Assembly: GCA_900552425.1 (NCBI GenBank)
Contig: URZR01000021.1
Span: 1 to 16,403 of the forward strand
DNA: 16,403 bases
Source: an uncultured Collinsella sp.
GTDB lineage: Bacteria > Actinomycetota > Coriobacteriia > Coriobacteriales > Coriobacteriaceae
Direction: 5' to 3'
Shown: in pieces, positions 1 through 6,070 of the stretch
Numbering within the stretch: position 1 is the stretch's first letter
How the letters are laid out: the number at the start of each line of letters is the position of its first letter
The notes under the pieces: model-generated
The model's database searches: none
What the model was told of the DNA's origin: nothing
The model's input: the letters and a program-made list of their open reading frames with translations, nothing else
Program-made: the position numbers and the translations under genes

Positions 1-10
1 TATCACTACA

Positions 11-36
11 CCCCACTAAAGCAGGGGGTATTTTTC
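11..36 (+). terminator. Possible weak terminator of an upstream gene
   Basis: A short C4/G4 stem (11-14 with 24-27) is followed by a T-rich tract at 29-36. The stem is short and the gene it would serve lies outside the window, so this is tentative. Confidence 0.25.
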
Positions 37-90
37 TCAAAAAAGTGATGATTGGGGCTGTGTGGGCGCTCATTTTTTGGCGCGCGATTC

Positions 91-99
91 TGATACAAT
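91..99 (+). promoter_or_regulatory. Extended -10 promoter of the deoR-type gene
   Basis: TGATACAAT fits the extended -10 form TGnTAnnnT. No good -35 is visible, as expected for an extended -10 promoter. It lies downstream of the earliest possible GTG (62) and upstream of the GTG at 152, so it supports the later start. Confidence 0.55.
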
Positions 100-151
100 T
101 TGTTCGTTACTGTTTGAACGGTATGCGCGCATAGAACAGCGAGGATTCATC

Positions 152-916
152 GTGATTAAGGCAGAGCGACAGGATAAGGTTCGTCAGCTGCTCGAAGAGC
201 AGGGCACGGTCTCGGTTAAGGAGATTTCGGATGCGCTGGGCGTTTCGGACATGACGATTCGCCGCGACCTCGAAGAACTTGCGAGTCTGGGTGAGATCGA
301 GCGTGTGCACGGCGGCGCCCGCAGTGCGCAGGGTCGTCCCCACGCTATGTTGCGCCATGAGTATTCGCACAGCGAAAAGCGCACCAAGCATGCCGAGGAA
401 AAACTGCAGATCGCACGCCGTGCTGTGGAGCTTATCGAGGAGGGCTCTACTATCTTTTTGGGCACGGGTACCACGGTTGAGCAGATGGCCTCGTTGCTGC
501 CGGCGTTTCGCCTGCGCATCGTGACCAATTCGCTTTCGGTGTTTAACCTGCTCGAGGCGCGCGAGGACTGCGACCTGTGCCTCGTGGGCGGCATGTACCG
601 TCGCCGCACTGCCGCTTTTGTGGGGCCAACGGCCGAGGACACCCTGCGTGCGCTGGGCATCGATGCGGCGTTTATCGGCGCCAACGGTATCTTGGACGGT
701 GACGTATCCACATCCAACATGGACGAGGGCCGTATCCAGCAGCTCGCCTTTAGCAAGGCCGACTCGCGCTATCTGATCGCCGATTCCAGCAAGATCGGCA
801 AGCGCGACTTCTATACCTTCTGTCGCCTGGATAACTTGGACGCCGTGGTGTGTGAGCCGAGTATCGCCGCCGAGGATCGTGCCGCCATCGAGGAACACAC
901 GCGGGTCATCTGCTAG
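152..916 (+). CDS. DeoR-family transcriptional regulator, LacR-like
   Basis: A 254-aa cytoplasmic repressor. Residues 1-57 form a DeoR winged helix-turn-helix (VSDMTIRRDLEEL followed by HGGARS). The rest is the sugar-phosphate sensor domain, with the FLGTGTTVE phosphate loop and a conserved C-terminal half (FVGPT, STSNMDE, IADSSKIGKRDF). From memory, the HGGARS, SHxEKxT, GTTVE, QQLAxS and KxGKxDF stretches resemble LacR of Lactococcus and Staphylococcus lac operons, which senses tagatose-6-phosphate. Length also fits (about 250 aa). I chose the GTG at 152 because GAGGA (141-145) sits 6 bases upstream and an extended -10 lies at 91-99; an in-frame GTG at 62 would precede the promoter. No partner gene follows on this strand, so its targets may include the lac genes to the right or genes to the left of the window. 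The LacR role is inferred. Confidence 0.88.
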   Translation: MIKAERQDKVRQLLEEQGTVSVKEISDALGVSDMTIRRDLEELASLGEIERVHGGARSAQGRPHAMLRHEYSHSEKRTKHAEEKLQIARRAVELIEEGSTIFLGTGTTVEQMASLLPAFRLRIVTNSLSVFNLLEAREDCDLCLVGGMYRRRTAAFVGPTAEDTLRALGIDAAFIGANGILDGDVSTSNMDEGRIQQLAFSKADSRYLIADSSKIGKRDFYTFCRLDNLDAVVCEPSIAAEDRAAIEEHTRVIC

Positions 917-1012
917 CTAGCGCTGTGGGCTATACGTTTGCCCTGCCGTGGCGAGGGATTGGCGTGTCAACGCAACGCGACATGAAGCGCAAATGGGGAC
1001 TTCACTATCAAA

Positions 1013-1073
1013 TTGTCTCAATCTGTAACAGTTAGGACTTAAAAACTCGGCTACGTGTTACAGATCGAGACAA
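1013..1073. repeat. Palindromic intergenic repeat, copy 1
   Basis: Arms TTGTCTCAATCTGTAACA (1013-1030) and its near-perfect reverse complement (1056-1073, 17 of 18 pair) flank a 25-base loop containing AAAAACTCGGCTA. It sits between the 3' ends of the convergent deoR and gntR genes. Three more copies occur in the window. No T-run follows the stem on either strand, so it does not look like an ordinary terminator. The rest of 917-1086 shows no gene. Confidence 0.85.
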
Positions 1074-1086
1074 AAGAAAAAGAACA

Positions 1087-1806
1087 TTAGGACTTGAAAA
1101 TAAAGTTTTGATAAGGGATTTGTCCAGTTAAGACGGTGCGGCAAGTAATGGCAATTAATTTGCCTCCGGAGTCATAAGCATGACGAGTTAGTTCGATGAC
1201 CGGAAGTTTTGCAACACCATAATTGCTGGCTTCGGAATCGCTAAGCTGACGTGCTCTATAGCTTTCTCGAGCAGATTGGACAGACTTGGACAACTCGTCC
1301 ATGATTTTGCTAAATGCCTGAAAATCTAACTGATTATTCGGAACGCGCGACTTTGAAATGAAGAACGTATCAGCGCCTATGAAGCTGCCTTCAAGTTCGT
1401 AGGTCAGTTCAAGACGCTGAATCTCATCACGACTTTGGCATCCAAATTGCTGGAGCATCATTACGGAAATTGGACGACCTGATGTGCGGCCGCCGAAATG
1501 TTTGGTGATGGTATCCGGATCAACACCATCGCAATGGCTTGCAAAGTCAAAGTCTAAAAGTGAATTGAGCTCGCTAACGCGTTTCGGTGCAACAAACGAT
1601 CCCTTACCTTGGATTCGATAGATACTTCCACGACGCTCCAGCTCACTCATGGCAAGTCGGACGGTTGTTCTGCTTACGGCGTATTCGTCGCAAAGTTCCA
1701 TTTCTGTTGGAAGTTTATCGTCTGCTTGATATACATCGACGATCTGCTTGAGCAGCGCGTCGGTGAGCTGTAAATAGAGTGGCCGTTTTTCGTGTGTATC
1801 GAGCAT
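1087..1806 (-). CDS. GntR-family regulator with UTRA effector domain (HutC type)
   Basis: A 239-aa regulator. The N-terminal winged helix (about residues 8-75) has the GntR pattern RPLYLQLTDALL, LPTEMELCDEYAVSRTTVRLAMSELERRG and RIQGKGSFVAP. The remainder (about 90-235) is a UTRA ligand domain, which in this subfamily binds sugar phosphates or related small molecules. I chose the ATG at 1804-1806 because CCTCA at 1812-1816 gives a TGAGG ribosome site 5 bases upstream; the in-frame ATG at 1824 lacks one. It lies 72 bases downstream of the TIM-barrel-like gene on the same strand and is probably cotranscribed with it. A likely operator is the 18-bp palindrome at 2846-2863 between that gene and the divergent permease. 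Ligand unknown. Confidence 0.9.
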   Translation of the reverse strand: MLDTHEKRPLYLQLTDALLKQIVDVYQADDKLPTEMELCDEYAVSRTTVRLAMSELERRGSIYRIQGKGSFVAPKRVSELNSLLDFDFASHCDGVDPDTITKHFGGRTSGRPISVMMLQQFGCQSRDEIQRLELTYELEGSFIGADTFFISKSRVPNNQLDFQAFSKIMDELSKSVQSARESYRARQLSDSEASNYGVAKLPVIELTRHAYDSGGKLIAITCRTVLTGQIPYQNFIFKS

Positions 1807-1878
1807 TGGAGCCTCAGTTTGCATGTTGGTGGTATCCGATGGGTGCCTCAGTCGGGATGTAGCGTGGGCGAGGCTACC

Positions 1879-2799
1879 TTAACGTATCACAGAGCGGCTC
1901 AGCATGACGATCTGATGCCTGTAGCCACGAAGGGCTTGTCCAAGCGTGAAGATATTCTGGGGCAGACAAATACCGTTCATGGAGTCCCCGATATGTTGGA
2001 GGTCAGCGCCAGCGGCTTTTGCTGCAAGGCCTATTTTCTTAATGGTCTCGCTGTCGCAGGAGTCTTGACTTGTCCCGTTCGCCGCCATGACGAGAACCTT
2101 TTCTTCAATTGACTTGTCTACGTTGTGGGATCGTACAAAGTCTACGATGGCGCGCAGGTCTGCTTCTTGGAAGCAAGGGACAGTGTAGGGGGCTGGCACG
2201 AGAAGGATGTCGACGCCGAGATCAACAAACTTGCGCGCTATTTCGAGTGTCATGACAGGTTCCGCAACGCCCGCTCCATGCATTTTCCCGGCTATGACCA
2301 GGCCATCGAAATGCTCTTTGGAGAGTTTAATCGAATGGGCGATTGCATCGTTGGAGACGCCAGTTCCAGGGTTGCCTGTGAGGCAAATAAAATCAAATCC
2401 GAGTTCGTTGGCCTTTTCTAGGGTCTTGGGAGAGACGCGCCGACCCATAGGGATTTCTGTACGGGATTCAGACATTTCAGCCTCAATATCAACTGGTTCC
2501 AGATTGACGCCAATGGGCCTTCCGCATGCTCGCTTCACCCAAGTGACCGGGTTTTCGGTGAGTTCATCCGGAATGCCGGCAATCACTGGATTGAACACAT
2601 CGAGCGCGTTAAACAGAAGCAGGTCGGCACCTGCGGCACGTTCGATTTCGGCATTAGTAACGCCGCCGAGAAATTGGGAAGAGGGTACGTTTTCTGCCAT
2701 GATGGTACGTCCCTCGGAAGCCAGAATTGCCTGCTTTAGATCCATGGGTGACGTGGCGGCAAAATCGGATGCGGACATGTTCAGCAATCGTTTGGGCAT
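1879..2799 (-). CDS. PTS-associated TIM-barrel-like protein of uncertain function (DUF7916-like)
   Basis: A 306-aa soluble protein without signal peptide or membrane segment. Recognisable stretches are an N-terminal MPKRLLNMSASDF, EGRTIMAENV, GADLLLFNALDVFNP, GVNLEPVD, FICLTGNPGTGVSN, GKMHGAGV, LLVPAPYTVP and a C-terminal ADLQHIGDSMNG. The alternating hydrophobic strands ending in short Gly/Asp/Asn loops suggest a beta/alpha barrel. I recall relatives encoded beside PTS genes and named variously as haloacid-dehalogenase-like, PEP-mutase-like or DUF7916; I cannot confirm any reaction and see no classical HAD DxD motif. The start at 2799 has AAAGGAAG just upstream. It is divergent from an EIICB and precedes a GntR gene, so a role in handling that permease's product, or in its control, is inferred. 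Confidence 0.7.
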   Translation of the reverse strand: MPKRLLNMSASDFAATSPMDLKQAILASEGRTIMAENVPSSQFLGGVTNAEIERAAGADLLLFNALDVFNPVIAGIPDELTENPVTWVKRACGRPIGVNLEPVDIEAEMSESRTEIPMGRRVSPKTLEKANELGFDFICLTGNPGTGVSNDAIAHSIKLSKEHFDGLVIAGKMHGAGVAEPVMTLEIARKFVDLGVDILLVPAPYTVPCFQEADLRAIVDFVRSHNVDKSIEEKVLVMAANGTSQDSCDSETIKKIGLAAKAAGADLQHIGDSMNGICLPQNIFTLGQALRGYRHQIVMLSRSVIR

Positions 2800-2845
2800 T
2801 ATTACTTCCTTTGACTAGAGTGACAGGCTTGTGACATTGTCCCTA

Positions 2846-2863
2846 ATATTGTTACAACAATAT
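2846..2863. promoter_or_regulatory. 18-bp palindrome, probable GntR operator
   Basis: ATATTGTTACAACAATAT has two perfect 8-base arms around a 2-base centre. It lies 47 bases upstream of the TIM-barrel-like gene in the divergent promoter region. The TTGT...ACAA form is reminiscent of operators of GntR/HutC-type repressors, and the only specific regulator encoded at this locus is a GntR. Assignment is inferred. Confidence 0.6.
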
Positions 2864-2865
2864 AT

Positions 2866-2895
2866 TTAATATGTTATATCCAATCGGTAAACGGT
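2866..2895 (-). promoter_or_regulatory. Possible LytTR-type box pair toward the TIM-barrel-like gene
   Basis: On the minus strand a strong box ACCGTTTAC (2895-2887) is followed, 12 bases on, by a weak box ACATATTAA (2874-2866). The 21-bp period and the orientation toward the minus-strand gene match the other sites in the window. The second box is degenerate. Confidence 0.35.
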
Positions 2896-2960
2896 TACAA
2901 ACTTATTGTACTGCTCCAAAAAAATAGCTATTAGCTGGACAAATCTAAAATTAAGCAACT

Positions 2961-2990
2961 GCCGTTCACCGAATAAAGATTTAAATTCTT
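2961..2990 (+). promoter_or_regulatory. LytTR-type direct-repeat site upstream of EIICB-1
   Basis: Box GCCGTTCAC (2961-2969), 12-base spacer, weaker box TAAATTCTT (2982-2990). The second box abuts and overlaps by two bases a TTGACA (-35) hexamer at 2989-2994, the usual place for an activating LytTR regulator. Oriented toward the permease gene. Confidence 0.45.
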
Positions 2991-3017
2991 GACATGTCGA
3001 CAAAGCGGAAAAAGAAT
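2989..3017 (+). promoter_or_regulatory. Probable sigma-70-type promoter of EIICB-1
   Basis: TTGACA (2989-2994) and a 17-base spacer to AAGAAT (3012-3017, 4 of 6 to the -10 consensus). The poor -10 would fit a promoter that needs an activator. The leader to the start codon is about 130 bases. Confidence 0.45.
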
Positions 3018-3155
3018 TGGTTATGACAAATCGCGCAAATGATATTACATTTCGCACGAGAACGTATTCACTTACATAAGCGGATACAAACTGGGATGAC
3101 GACGGTTGAATCCGGATAAATCGTTGTGTGCCCGGCAATCATGAAAGGATGCGTT

Positions 3156-4850
3156 ATGGACGCTATCGTCAAATTCCTTGAAAAACACCAGGCTCTCTTC
3201 GACAAAATCTCAAAGAACATTTATCTGGTGGCGATTAAGGATGGCTTTCTCTCGAATATGCCAATTGTGCTGTTCTCGAGCCTGTTCCTTCTTCTTTCGA
3301 CGCTCCCTGCCTATGTAGGCATCGCGCTTCCGTCTGAGGTGCTGGATTTCTTTAATAAAATCTATGCATATACCATGGGGCTTCTTGGCATTATGGTGGC
3401 CGGCACCACGGCGAGCTCACTTGCCATGTCGATGAACCGCCGCATGCCTTCGGGCAAATCTCTTAACCCCACCTCGTGCATGGTTTGCGCCATGTGCGGC
3501 ATGTTCTTGCTATCGGTGACGAACGATGTTGTCTCGATTGGCGGAGCAGATACATCTGTTTTTGAAACCGGCTATATGGGAACCAAGGGTTTTCTCGCTG
3601 CGTTCGTATCCGCATTCTTGACCGTTAATATCTATAAGGTGTGCATTAGCCATAATGTGACGATCAAGCTCCCCAAAGAGGTCCCTGGCGCTATTGCGCA
3701 GAGTTTTCGCGATATCTTTGCGTTTGGGTTTTCAATCCTTGCGTGCGCCGTTATCGATCTCGCGAGCCGTACGCTGCTTGCTGTGCCGTTCGCCAATTTG
3801 GTATCTGCTCTAATCTCGCCGCTGTTCTCCGCGGTCGACACCTATCCTGGCATGGCGCTTATCGAAGGCGCGGTCGCACTTTTCCAATTTATGGGTATTC
3901 ACGGTGCTTCGGTTGTCATGAGCCCGATCAATGCTGCGCTCTACGGCAATACCGTTACCAATCTTGAGGTTTTCCAAGCAGGTGGACACCCGTCAATTGC
4001 TCTCACGCAGGACTTTACAAGCTTCATCGGCGGTCTGGGCGGTTCTGGCTGCACGTTCATCGTTCCTATTATCCTGATCATGTTTATGCGTTCCAAGCAG
4101 CTTAAAGCCATGGGCAAGGCATCGATTATCCCGGTGATTTTTGGAGTTAACGAGCCCGTTCTCTTCGGTATGCCGATCGTTCTCAATCCCTATATGTTCG
4201 TGCCCTTCCTAGCGGCTCCTATGGTCAACGCCATAATCGGTAAGTTTTTCATTGACGTAATTGGAATGAACGCCCCCATGTATACCATGCCGTGGGCGCT
4301 TCCCGGCCCAATCGGTGCATTTCTCACCACGGGTCTCGATCTACGTTCTCTCGTATTGATGGCAGTGCTGTTGGTCGTTGACTTTGTGATTTACTATCCG
4401 TTCTGCAAGGCGTATGACCATCAGCTTTGTTTGGAGGAGTCTGCAAAGGAAGCTGCAGGAACCTCGGATGCAGATGCTATTGCCGCACAAGAAAATGCCG
4501 CAAAAGCTCTGGAGGCGGTAAAGAGCAAGGCGGAGCAGATCCGCGTGCTTGTGCTTTGCCAGGGTGCCGGCACTTCAACTCTCTTGGCAAATGCTCTTCG
4601 CGAAGGTGCCGCTGCTAAGGGTATTGATCTGGTTTCTCAGTCCGGCGCGTACGGAAGCCACTATGAGACAATGGATCAGTACAACGTGATTGTTCTGGCG
4701 CCCCAGGCACGCATGTACTATGACGCTATGAAGGCCGATACCGATCGCCTTGGAATTAAACTGCTCACCACAAGGGGCAAGCAGTATATCGACCTTACCA
4801 ACGATCCCGAAGGTGCAATTGACTGGATCGTTCAGGAGCTGGCCAAATAG
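3156..4850 (+). CDS. PTS EIICB permease, lactose/cellobiose family (EIICB-1)
   Basis: A 564-aa membrane permease that imports and phosphorylates a sugar, probably a beta-linked disaccharide. Residues 1 to about 430 are the EIIC channel domain with multiple hydrophobic segments, a GIHGASVV loop (His249) and NEPVLFGMPIVLNPY (from Asn332). A charged, Ala-rich linker leads to the EIIB domain, whose phosphorylated cysteine is Cys468 in LVLCQGAGTS. No EIIA domain is present; the only EIIA in the window is at 15686. The start at 3156 has AAAGGA (3144-3149) at good spacing and matches the MDAIVK start of EIICB-2; the ATG codons further upstream at 3126 and 3141 do not. It is divergent from the TIM-barrel-like/GntR pair and has no glycosidase beside it, unlike the other two permeases. 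Substrate unknown. Confidence 0.92.
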   Translation: MDAIVKFLEKHQALFDKISKNIYLVAIKDGFLSNMPIVLFSSLFLLLSTLPAYVGIALPSEVLDFFNKIYAYTMGLLGIMVAGTTASSLAMSMNRRMPSGKSLNPTSCMVCAMCGMFLLSVTNDVVSIGGADTSVFETGYMGTKGFLAAFVSAFLTVNIYKVCISHNVTIKLPKEVPGAIAQSFRDIFAFGFSILACAVIDLASRTLLAVPFANLVSALISPLFSAVDTYPGMALIEGAVALFQFMGIHGASVVMSPINAALYGNTVTNLEVFQAGGHPSIALTQDFTSFIGGLGGSGCTFIVPIILIMFMRSKQLKAMGKASIIPVIFGVNEPVLFGMPIVLNPYMFVPFLAAPMVNAIIGKFFIDVIGMNAPMYTMPWALPGPIGAFLTTGLDLRSLVLMAVLLVVDFVIYYPFCKAYDHQLCLEESAKEAAGTSDADAIAAQENAAKALEAVKSKAEQIRVLVLCQGAGTSTLLANALREGAAAKGIDLVSQSGAYGSHYETMDQYNVIVLAPQARMYYDAMKADTDRLGIKLLTTRGKQYIDLTNDPEGAIDWIVQELAK

Positions 4851-4885
4851 CGGATGCACTTCGTCGTTGATCCGTCGGTGCGTAG

Positions 4886-4926
4886 TACGGCCTCGCAGCT
4901 TATTGAGCTGCGGGGCCGTATTTCGT
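4886..4926 (+). terminator. Rho-independent terminator of EIICB-1
   Basis: A 15-bp stem (4886-4900 with 4906-4920, one G-T wobble) around loop TATTG, followed by the T-rich tail TTTCGTT. It lies 36 bases after the permease stop codon. Confidence 0.85.
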
Positions 4927-5033
4927 TGAGTATCTAATTGAGACAATGAGCGCAACCGTCGTGAGATCGCATTGGCGCTATCCGAGTCACCGACAAACTG
5001 CCTTCCATCTATGTGACCCAAAGGTCATCTCCG

Positions 5034-5189
5034 CTAGGCCGACGATGCAAATGACTCTGCTTCCTTTGGGTCCGAACGGGACATTGGCTCGCCCTTGCCA
5101 AATCCCACGAAGATAGAACTCGATTTGCTCGTGGCGCATGCATCAAAGAGTTTTTGATCAAGGTGCGCCTTCTCAACGCATTGATTCAA
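5034..5189 (-). other. Short open frame, possible gene remnant
   Basis: A 51-codon frame from a TTG at 5189 to a TAG at 5034-5036 encodes a hydrophilic peptide (KAHLDQKLFDACATSKSSS, then PKEAESFASSA). It follows the toxin stop closely on the same strand. There is no clear ribosome site and I recognise no family, so it could be the end of a degraded gene or chance. The rest of 4927-5210 shows nothing else. Confidence 0.2.
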
Positions 5190-5210
5190 AACAAATATTC
5201 AGTTTGTGGG

Positions 5211-5516
5211 CTAGACCAGGCGGGCGTAGTCCTGTGACTGATGAAAGATGTGGGCGATATAGATTGTTTCGTGCTCAAACTTGTATAGACACACGTAGTT
5301 GTTGACGGGAAACGATCGGTAATTACGTGCCGCCAGCTCTTGCATGTGCGAGAGGGGACGTAAAAGCGGCTGCTCGCGAAGCAGGTCAAGCTGGTATTCA
5401 AACTCAGCGACAAAATTGCCTGCTGCACGCGGATTCTTGAGGATTTGAGCAAGGTATCCGACAATACTCTCGTACTCATATCGCGCACTTTTGAGGATTA
5501 CGACGTTATAGGTCAT
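5211..5516 (-). CDS. RelE/ParE-family toxin
   Basis: A 101-aa basic/aromatic protein with the ParE/RelE pattern: an N-terminal strand (YNVVILKSARYEYESIVGYL), a helical hairpin with NPRAAGNF, then RPLS, YRSFPVNNYVCLYKF and a final strand IYIAHIFHQSQDY. Family members either cleave mRNA at the ribosome or poison gyrase; which applies here cannot be told from sequence. Its start overlaps the end of the antitoxin by 11 bases, the usual translational coupling of such pairs. Length is normal and the frame intact, so it is probably functional. Confidence 0.85.
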   Translation of the reverse strand: MTYNVVILKSARYEYESIVGYLAQILKNPRAAGNFVAEFEYQLDLLREQPLLRPLSHMQELAARNYRSFPVNNYVCLYKFEHETIYIAHIFHQSQDYARLV

Positions 5517-5772
5517 ATTTGTCTCGTATTGAAGCCGCGAAGGATTCGTAGTCGCTGTAGTCGCCTTGCGATATTTCGTCTTCTGCCAACATCATGCGAG
5601 ACAGCAGTTTTGCCTTGGCGATTTCTTCTTGCATGAGGCGATACTGGTCGCTGCTGATGCAGTGCATGGCCTCGTAGCCGTTCTTAGTTACGGTGACGTC
5701 GCGCTCAGACTCAACAAGCGTGGTGAATGCAGCAGTGTCCTTCATATCTCGGACGGGCACACAAACTGACAT
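5506..5772 (-). CDS. Phd/YefM-type antitoxin
   Basis: An 88-aa protein with an N-terminal DNA-binding and dimerisation fold of the Phd/YefM type (VPVRDMKDTAAF, then DVTVTKNGYEAMHCIS) and an acidic C-terminal tail (AEDEISQGDYSDYESF) that would wrap the toxin. The ATG at 5770-5772 is chosen because AAAGGAG lies 6 bases upstream; the frame extends further upstream to 5856 but without a ribosome site and across the promoter. It precedes and overlaps the toxin gene and probably represses its own promoter through the inverted repeat at 5792-5817. Confidence 0.82.
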   Translation of the reverse strand: MSVCVPVRDMKDTAAFTTLVESERDVTVTKNGYEAMHCISSDQYRLMQEEIAKAKLLSRMMLAEDEISQGDYSDYESFAASIRDKYDL

Positions 5773-5791
5773 AGGTATCTCCTTTGCGTTG

Positions 5792-5817
5792 GGACACAAT
5801 TGTACCACGATGTGTCC
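5792..5817 (-). promoter_or_regulatory. Promoter and probable operator of the toxin-antitoxin pair
   Basis: On the minus strand TGGTACAAT (5807-5799) is an extended -10 element. It sits inside an inverted repeat GGACACA (5792-5798) / TGTGTCC (5811-5817), a plausible autoregulatory operator. Confidence 0.55.
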
Positions 5818-5840
5818 ATGCTGCCGGTGCCGTCGAATCG

Positions 5841-5895
5841 TCTCAACCTGTAACATCTAGGCGGCCAAAAGCGAGTCAGATGTTACAGATCTAGA
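5841..5895. repeat. Palindromic intergenic repeat, copy 2 (degenerate)
   Basis: Left arm TCTCAACCTGTAACA (5841-5855) and right arm starting TGTTACAGAT (5881-5895) around a 25-base loop. The spacing matches the other copies, but the outer part of the right arm has diverged. It lies 19 bases before copy 3. Confidence 0.7.
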
Positions 5896-5914
5896 TATTT
5901 CGAACCGGGTGCTC

Positions 5915-5983
5915 CCGTTCATCTCAATCTGTAACAATTGGGGTCGAAAATCCCTGCTAGATGTTACAGATTGAGACAAACGG
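5915..5983. repeat. Palindromic intergenic repeat, copy 3
   Basis: The core arm TCTCAATCTGTAACA (5922-5936) pairs perfectly with 5962-5976 around a 25-base loop. Outer arms CCGTT (5915-5919) and AACGG (5979-5983) extend the palindrome to 69 bp. It lies just beyond the terminator of the first lacG, in the same context as copy 4. Confidence 0.85.
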
Positions 5984-6000
5984 CCTGCTCGGGCCGAGCC

Positions 6001-6047
6001 AAAACAAAAAGGCCGCATGCGAACCCGTTGAGGGATTCGCATGCGGC
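6001..6047 (-). terminator. Rho-independent terminator of the first lacG
   Basis: A perfect 12-bp stem (GCCGCATGCGAA at 6012-6023 with 6036-6047), followed on the minus strand by a T-rich tract (complement of 6001-6010). It lies 23 bases after the lacG stop. Confidence 0.92.
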
Positions 6048-6070
6048 AGACAGAGGGTGCGCGGCTTGAA

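Noticed and set aside
114..122. Single ACCGTTCAA box on the minus strand in the deoR leader
   Set aside because: No convincing partner at 21 bp and it points away from any nearby minus-strand gene; likely chance.
62..151. N-terminal extension of the DeoR gene from a GTG at 62
   Set aside because: The extension spans the extended -10 at 91-99, has no ribosome site and no DeoR homology; the GTG at 152 has GAGGA.
991..1000. Shared AAATGGGGAC at 991 and 10787
   Set aside because: Only ten bases and without conserved surroundings; too short to call a repeat.
4575..5021. Long minus-strand open frame over the end of EIICB-1
   Set aside because: It lies mostly antisense to the EIIB domain and the terminator, with no recognisable protein features.
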